Origin: DATCIH01 sp036507955
GTDB lineage: Bacteria > Bacillota > Clostridia > Clostridiales > Clostridiaceae
DNA: 11,467 nt
NCBI GenBank assembly: GCA_036507955.1
Contig: DATCIH010000169.1
Coordinates: 1 to 11,467, forward strand
Reading direction: 5' to 3'
The notes beneath the pieces are model-generated. The model did no database searches. It was not told the DNA's origin and worked only from the letters and a program-made list of their open reading frames with translations. Position numbers and translations under genes: made by a program. Below are positions 7,787 to 11,467 of this stretch, one piece after another. Within the stretch, counting starts at the first letter, position 1. Every line of letters starts with the position of its first letter.

Positions 7787-9151
7787 TTATATTATATTGT
7801 CTGCATTTTCGTAAAAATTCACAAAATACTTAACCATTCCGCTTTCATCCCTTATTGGATATGCCCGCAGATATGATGGTTGGACTTGTCCTGACTTTGA
7901 CTTTAAACTATATCTGCCTTTCCATTCCCTCTCCAAATAGATACTATCCCGGACCTGTAACTCTTTTTCTCCCCTTTCGTATTGAAGAAAACTAATGTCC
8001 TTACCCATTACCTCCATCCGTCCAAAACCTGTGAAGGTCTCAAAGCTTTGATTAACAAATAAGATTTCTCCCTCCTTGTCAGTAACAGAAATACTTATAG
8101 GGCAAAGCTTAACAACATTAAATAGTTTATTAAGCTCCTCATTTGCGCTTCTTCTTTGATTTATAGCTTCTCCAATGACTCTTTTATATTTATCTAAAAG
8201 ATCATTCATATCTTTATATAGCATGCTATTTTCTAAGGCCACCGCAGCTTGTCCAGCTATTGAATATATAATTAATTCATCTTCATTATCAAAGGGTATA
8301 ATCCCATAAGGTGCAGTCTTTTCCATTTTGTTAATAAGCTGAACTACACCTATCACTCTATTTTTATGATCTTTCATTGGAATAGATAATATGGATATGG
8401 TTCTGTAGCCTGTAGCATCATCTATGTCCTTGTTATGTCTAAAATCATTAGATACCGTTACATTATAAGCATCCATAATATTTATTGGTTCACCGAAAAT
8501 AACCGTGCTTCCAACTATACTATTTTCAACTATTGGAGAGGTTTTAGTCTCTAAATGTACCTTCAAAGAATTATTTTTTGATATTACAAACTTAATATGC
8601 TTGTTTCTAGAGTTACTATCATAATAGGAATATTTATCTTCTCCTTCACCATCCACTACAATATATATGGAAGCAGCGTCCGCTGAGCTTATCTTCATGG
8701 AGCTTTCTAATATCATATCTAAAAGATTATTTATATCCTTCTCTACTGAAAACCCCTTGGCAATATCATTAAATTCTGTCATGGTGCTTCTAGAGCTCAT
8801 AATTTTGGTTTTATTTTTTAGTTCCTTTGATAATCTTTGTCTAAAGTACCCATTCTCTAAGCAATAAAGCTCATCAAAAATGAACTCTCTTATTATTTCC
8901 TCACTGTCCTTAAGCTCTAAGCAAATAAAATTATCTTTAGATAAAGAAATCTCTAGATCTTTACTTATTAAAGAATAAAAGCATGAGGAAATGACCACAA
9001 CGGACAATATATCCTTGGAAAATGCAATCTCAAGCATAAATTTCTCATAGCTATCTACTGTAACTAGTTCACCTTCATAATCCATTAGAGAATCATACGC
9101 CCAATTATTTTCTATTTCTTTCCTAGTAAATATAACTTTCCTAAAATTCAT
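7787..9151 (-). CDS. GAF-PAS sensor protein
   Basis: A 454-residue soluble sensory protein without an output domain. Residues 1-115 match no family I recognise; the alternation of strands and helices could be a degenerate receiver-like fold. A GAF domain spans about 134-306, with the family-typical GYRTISILSIPM and VIGVVQLINK stretches. A charged linker helix (about 307-345), probably coiled coil, leads to a PAS domain (about 346-450) with the usual SVTDKEGEILFVNQSFETFTG core. There is no histidine kinase, GGDEF, EAL or DNA-binding domain and no membrane segment, so it must act through partner proteins. The GAF resembles those of cyanobacterial cyclases and phosphodiesterases, some of which bind cyclic nucleotides, but a clean NKFDE motif is not visible. 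It is the first gene of the operon with the motor ATPase and adenylyl cyclase, which makes it a plausible sensor for either. The start is supported by GGGAGG 8 nt upstream. Confidence 0.88.
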   Translation of the reverse strand: MNFRKVIFTRKEIENNWAYDSLMDYEGELVTVDSYEKFMLEIAFSKDILSVVVISSCFYSLISKDLEISLSKDNFICLELKDSEEIIREFIFDELYCLENGYFRQRLSKELKNKTKIMSSRSTMTEFNDIAKGFSVEKDINNLLDMILESSMKISSADAASIYIVVDGEGEDKYSYYDSNSRNKHIKFVISKNNSLKVHLETKTSPIVENSIVGSTVIFGEPINIMDAYNVTVSNDFRHNKDIDDATGYRTISILSIPMKDHKNRVIGVVQLINKMEKTAPYGIIPFDNEDELIIYSIAGQAAVALENSMLYKDMNDLLDKYKRVIGEAINQRRSANEELNKLFNVVKLCPISISVTDKEGEILFVNQSFETFTGFGRMEVMGKDISFLQYERGEKELQVRDSIYLEREWKGRYSLKSKSGQVQPSYLRAYPIRDESGMVKYFVNFYENADNII

Positions 9152-9198
9152 TAATTATTCCTCCCATGTATGGTTTTAGAGGTTTTATCTTTCTTATT

Positions 9199-9204
9199 AT
9201 TGTA
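9199..9204 (-). promoter_or_regulatory. Candidate -10 of the sensor-ATPase-cyclase operon promoter
   Basis: On the minus strand TACAAT is preceded by TGA, making an extended -10, about 40 nt upstream of the GAF-PAS start. No good -35 is seen at 17 bp. It is the best candidate in the 223-bp divergent region; the rest of that region is AT-rich without further recognisable structure. Confidence 0.4.
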
Positions 9205-9313
9205 TCATATACTCCTTCTATACTTCTTCATATTTTTTAATATTTATAGATTTTATTTAATGCTTTCATAAACTTTCACTAAATTAATCCGTTCTTAACT
9301 GTTTCTTGCATTG

Positions 9314-9319
9314 TATACT
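9314..9319 (+). promoter_or_regulatory. Candidate -10 for the MBL-fold hydrolase gene
   Basis: TATACT lies about 55 bp before the start codon. The hexamer 17 bp upstream (GTTCTT) is a poor -35, so activator help or another promoter is possible. Confidence 0.35.
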
Positions 9320-9374
9320 ATTTTAGTTACAAATATAATCTAATTACTAATATTTTTTCTGAAGGAGATAAATT

Positions 9375-10208
9375 ATGGATAACTTTGATTCTAACTGGTA
9401 TAAAGTTAAAAAACTTACGGATACAGTTTGGTATATTTCTGATAATAATTTTGATTTAATGTATCTTATAGCTGGCTCTGAAAAAGCTCTCTTAATTGAC
9501 ACAGGCTATGGTTTAGGTGATCTACCTAAGCTATGCAAAGAACTTACTGATCTTCCGATAATTTCAGTTCTTACTCACTCCCACCCAGATCATGCCATGG
9601 GTGCAGGAGAATTTGATACTAATTTTATAACTAAAGAAGATATTAAAATGTTAAAGGATGTTTCAGGCAAAGAGTTTAGACGCAACTGGATATCAACTTT
9701 CATGAAGGAAAACAGCCCAAAATATGATTTTGACCCTTCCTTTATTGATGACTGGGTTAATCGAGGTATTAATAATATTGAAATTATAAAGGATGGAGAT
9801 ATATTTGACTTAGGAGACAGAAAGCTTCTTGTAATAGCATCCCCAGGGCATACAGTTGGCTCCATTTGTTTATTAGACGAAAAGGAAGGACTTCTTTTCT
9901 GTGGTGATACTTTAGTAACCTGTAATCATCTGTTAAATCTTCATGAGTCAGCTCCCTTTGGTGTCTTCATGAAGAGCCTTGAAAATTTAGAAACATTTCA
10001 GGATAAATATAGCATTATCCATCCTGGCCATGAAAAAGCTCCTCTAAAAAAGGAAAAGCTTCAGGAAGTAATAGGAGGGGTGAAGGATATATTATCAGGT
10101 AAGATAAAGGGAAAATTGTTTGAATCTTGGGTTGGTCCTGCCTTAAGATGTGAATTTGGTGAAAATAATTGGATTATTGCACCTGTGGACGTAGCTAAAG
10201 GAAAATAA
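9375..10208 (+). CDS. Metallo-beta-lactamase-fold hydrolase
   Basis: A 277-residue cytoplasmic metallohydrolase; no signal peptide is seen. The metal-site motifs are in order: HSHPDH (His68, His70, Asp72, His73) after a run of beta strands, His159 in SPGHTVGS, Asp178 in FCGDTL, and a terminal HPGH (His219). This is the complete binuclear metal set of the MBL superfamily. The SPGHTVGSICL signature is typical of glyoxalase II-like and general MBL-fold hydrolases acting on thioesters, lactones or similar small esters. There is no flavodiiron or RNase J domain. The substrate cannot be assigned. The start is backed by AAGGAG 7 nt upstream. The gene is divergent from the sensor operon and 59 bp ahead of the DUF421 gene, with no terminator between, so the two may be cotranscribed. 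Confidence 0.9.
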   Translation: MDNFDSNWYKVKKLTDTVWYISDNNFDLMYLIAGSEKALLIDTGYGLGDLPKLCKELTDLPIISVLTHSHPDHAMGAGEFDTNFITKEDIKMLKDVSGKEFRRNWISTFMKENSPKYDFDPSFIDDWVNRGINNIEIIKDGDIFDLGDRKLLVIASPGHTVGSICLLDEKEGLLFCGDTLVTCNHLLNLHESAPFGVFMKSLENLETFQDKYSIIHPGHEKAPLKKEKLQEVIGGVKDILSGKIKGKLFESWVGPALRCEFGENNWIIAPVDVAKGK

Positions 10209-10267
10209 ATAATAATTAAATGAAAATTGCAAACAATATGAGTAGCAATCTTTAAGGATGTGTTACC

Positions 10268-10858
10268 ATGAACGAACACTTAATAATGATATTTAGATCA
10301 TTTGTTACCTATATTATTCTGCTCACTTTTACTAGAATTATGGGGAGAAAGCAAATATCTCAATTAACCTATTTCGATTACATAGTTGGGATAACCATAG
10401 GTTCTATCGCCGTAGAAGCCTCCGTAACTAGGAATATTAATATGTTTGATATCATTGTTTCCATTGCAATATGGAGTGTTCTTACAATAATAATTTCAGA
10501 AATAACCTTGAAAAATATTAAATTAAGATTATTGCTAGATAGTGAGCCTTTATTAATTATTGATAAAGGGAAAGTTATTTATAAAAATATGAAGAAAGCA
10601 AGATACAATATGGGTGATCTCTTGATGCAGCTAAGAAATAAGGATGCTTTTTATATTACAGATGTAGAAATATCAATACTCGAGCCTGACGGTAAGCTTA
10701 GTGTTTTAAAAAAAGCAGAACAAACTACAATAACTGTTGGAGATATGAAAATGGAGAAACCTAGAACTGGAATGATGGTTGACATTGTTCTTGATGGAAA
10801 CATTTTATCTTCACACTTACCTTTAATTCAAAAGGATGAGGCTTGGGTGATAGCATAA
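10268..10858 (+). CDS. DUF421 (YetF-like) membrane protein, cut short by an in-frame TAA
   Basis: A 196-residue integral membrane protein of the DUF421/YetF family. Three predicted transmembrane helices (about 4-25, 36-53, 59-81) surround the family hallmark GRKQISQLTYFDYIVG. A cytoplasmic alpha/beta domain follows, with PLLIIDKGKVIYKNMKKA and the paired beta segments typical of DUF421. Bacillus relatives of this family are linked to the spore or cell membrane, but the function here is unknown. Members are usually about 220-230 residues. Translation past the TAA at 10856-10858 in the same frame gives exactly the missing C-terminal segment, so this looks like a recent nonsense mutation rather than a natural end. 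AAGGA lies 9 nt before the start. The truncated product loses its final strands and may be unstable. Confidence 0.88.
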   Translation: MNEHLIMIFRSFVTYIILLTFTRIMGRKQISQLTYFDYIVGITIGSIAVEASVTRNINMFDIIVSIAIWSVLTIIISEITLKNIKLRLLLDSEPLLIIDKGKVIYKNMKKARYNMGDLLMQLRNKDAFYITDVEISILEPDGKLSVLKKAEQTTITVGDMKMEKPRTGMMVDIVLDGNILSSHLPLIQKDEAWVIA

Positions 10859-10951
10859 TTAAAAGCGAAAAATATTGATAATATTAAAGATGTAATTTAT
10901 GCAGGTATACAGGCGGATGAACAAATTTATATTGTTACTAAGGATAGTTAA
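10859..10951 (+). other. In-frame continuation of the DUF421 gene after the stop
   Basis: Thirty sense codons follow TAA in the same frame, ending in a second TAA at 10949-10951. They read LKAKNIDNIKDVIYAGIQAD and then EQIYIVTKDS. This is the normal C-terminus of DUF421 proteins, where a WLxxQLKxxNI pattern leads into the xxVxYAxxxxDxxxYI ending. A C-to-T change of CAA (Gln) to TAA at 10856 would explain the break and restore a 227-residue protein. No ribosome site or start codon suggests separate translation. Confidence 0.82.
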
Positions 10952-11030
10952 AAGGATAATTTAATGTTTATGTTATAAAAAAGGATATATTGAGCATTAT
11001 ATTAAGTAAATAGTGTTTGGAGGTTTTATA

Positions 11031-11189
11031 ATGAACGATAGAAAAAAGAAACAAGATGATAGCATTAATATCATCACTACTAAGAAAAACAAACAATCCG
11101 CTGCATCGAAAAAGGATGTAGATTCTGTTGATCTTATCAATGAGAATACAAGTAACGCTCCTATTGGTTCTGACGGAGAAGACTTCTAA
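11031..11189 (+). CDS. Small charged hydrophilic protein, 52 residues
   Basis: The reading frame begins MNDRKKKQDDSIN and ends SDGEDF. The N-terminal half is Lys-rich and the C-terminal half acidic, with no Cys, no membrane helix and no signal peptide. It is probably unstructured. Translation is well supported by GGAGG 7 nt before the ATG. A strong terminator begins 22 bp after the stop. I do not recognise a family. It lies 79 bp after the restored end of the DUF421 gene, with no convincing promoter of its own, so cotranscription with that gene is possible. An adaptor, spore-associated or regulatory small protein is conceivable, but the sequence shows none of these. Confidence 0.7.
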   Translation: MNDRKKKQDDSINIITTKKNKQSAASKKDVDSVDLINENTSNAPIGSDGEDF

Positions 11190-11211
11190 AATTAAACATA
11201 ACTTTTGTTAG

Positions 11212-11258
11212 AAAATAGGGACACACAAATTGAACTTGTGTGTCCCTATTTTATTTTT
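11212..11258 (+). terminator. Strong intrinsic terminator
   Basis: A perfect 17-bp inverted repeat (11212-11228 with 11236-11252) with a 7-nt loop, followed by ATTTTT. It ends transcription of the small-protein gene and probably of the MBL-DUF421 unit. The A-run on the left arm means it could also work on the opposite strand. Confidence 0.93.
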
Positions 11259-11267
11259 AAACAGCGA

Positions 11268-11296
11268 AAAAGCCTGATACTACAAATCAGGCTTTT
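11268..11296. terminator. Second terminator-like hairpin
   Basis: An 11-bp perfect stem (11268-11278 with 11286-11296) and 7-nt loop only 15 bp after the first terminator. On the plus strand the right arm ends in TTTT; on the minus strand the hairpin is followed by five T's counting the stem end. It may act as a back-up terminator or stop leftward transcription from beyond the window. Confidence 0.65.
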
Positions 11297-11370
11297 CATA
11301 TATAATATATAAGGGGGATCCTTATGTATTTAGAATACTATAGATTTGTGTCAGTTATATGTTCAAATTT

Positions 11371-11398
11371 TAAACAAACTGTTAACAAACCGTTAAAT
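11371..11398 (+). repeat. 11-bp-period direct repeats resembling a Pho box
   Basis: TAAACA, TTAACA and TTAAAT start at 11371, 11382 and 11393, exactly one helical turn apart. Within this, ACAAACTGTTAA and ACAAACCGTTAA form a near-perfect tandem repeat. PhoP of Bacillus binds TTAACA-type hexamers spaced by 5 nt, the same layout. It lies upstream of the promoter at 11426, so it is a candidate operator for the gene beyond the window. The spacing to that promoter is somewhat long. Confidence 0.4.
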
Positions 11399-11425
11399 CT
11401 AATAAATATCATTAAATAATAGAAA

Positions 11426-11454
11426 TTGACATAAAATTAAGGCTATGCTACATT
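11426..11454 (+). promoter_or_regulatory. Promoter reading out of the window
   Basis: TTGACA (11426-11431), a 17-bp spacer, and TACATT (11449-11454) preceded by TGC, an extended -10. The start would fall near 11461, so the controlled gene lies past the right edge. From 11297 to the end no supported gene is seen. Confidence 0.65.
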
Positions 11455-11467
11455 TGAAAAAGAGTAA

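Noticed and set aside
10209..10267. Small inverted repeat (ATTGC / GCAAT) between the hydrolase and DUF421 genes
   Set aside because: Only 5 bp of pairing with a long loop and no T-tract, so not a credible terminator or regulatory RNA.
10061..10279. Minus-strand reading frame across the MBL hydrolase end and DUF421 start
   Set aside because: It is antisense to two well-supported genes, has no recognisable motifs, and I saw no good ribosome site.
11324..11419. 31-codon reading frame (MYLEYYRF start) with GGGGG 6 nt upstream
   Set aside because: It overlaps the 11-bp direct repeats and the approach to a promoter, its composition looks like translated AT-rich DNA, and no family resemblance is seen. 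The ribosome-like site alone is not enough.

Overview
The window is AT-rich, has strong AGGAGG-type ribosome binding sites, and encodes clostridial-type proteins (a BmrCD/TM287-288-type ABC exporter half, a YetF-like DUF421 protein, a c-di-GMP-I riboswitch). This points to a low-GC anaerobic Firmicute, most likely Clostridium or a close relative. The species cannot be fixed from the sequence. No rRNA, tRNA, CRISPR array or insertion sequence is visible.

Left part (1-2700). The window opens inside the consensus half of a heterodimeric ABC exporter (+), which ends at a strong bidirectional terminator. Facing it on the minus strand are a promoterless C-terminal fragment of a PhnB-like VOC protein, probably a gene remnant, and then a small secreted protein. 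The secreted-protein gene has its own promoter and a well-formed class I cyclic-di-GMP riboswitch in its leader.

Centre (2711-9151, minus strand). Three tightly spaced genes look like one operon, transcribed from about 9190 leftward: a GAF-PAS sensor protein, a PilB/GspE-type secretion or pilus motor ATPase, and a 1143-residue protein. The last carries two zinc ribbons, a catalytically complete class IIIb adenylyl cyclase domain, a STAND-type NTPase and about ten TPRs. No other pilus or type II secretion gene is present. The ATPase lacks the N-terminal motif block that binds c-di-GMP in MshE-type relatives. This orphan motor ATPase, apparently co-expressed with a cAMP-making STAND protein and a small-molecule sensor, is the most unusual part of the window. 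The c-di-GMP-controlled secreted-protein gene lies immediately downstream.

Right part (9375-11467, plus strand). A divergent metallo-beta-lactamase-fold hydrolase gene is followed by a DUF421 membrane protein gene. That gene has an in-frame TAA before its last 30 codons, and the missing C-terminus is still readable in the same frame. Next come a 52-codon gene for a charged hydrophilic protein, a perfect 17-bp terminator hairpin, a second hairpin, 11-bp-period direct repeats resembling a Pho box, and an outward-facing promoter for a gene beyond the window.

Functions are inferred from motifs read by eye. No database search was possible.
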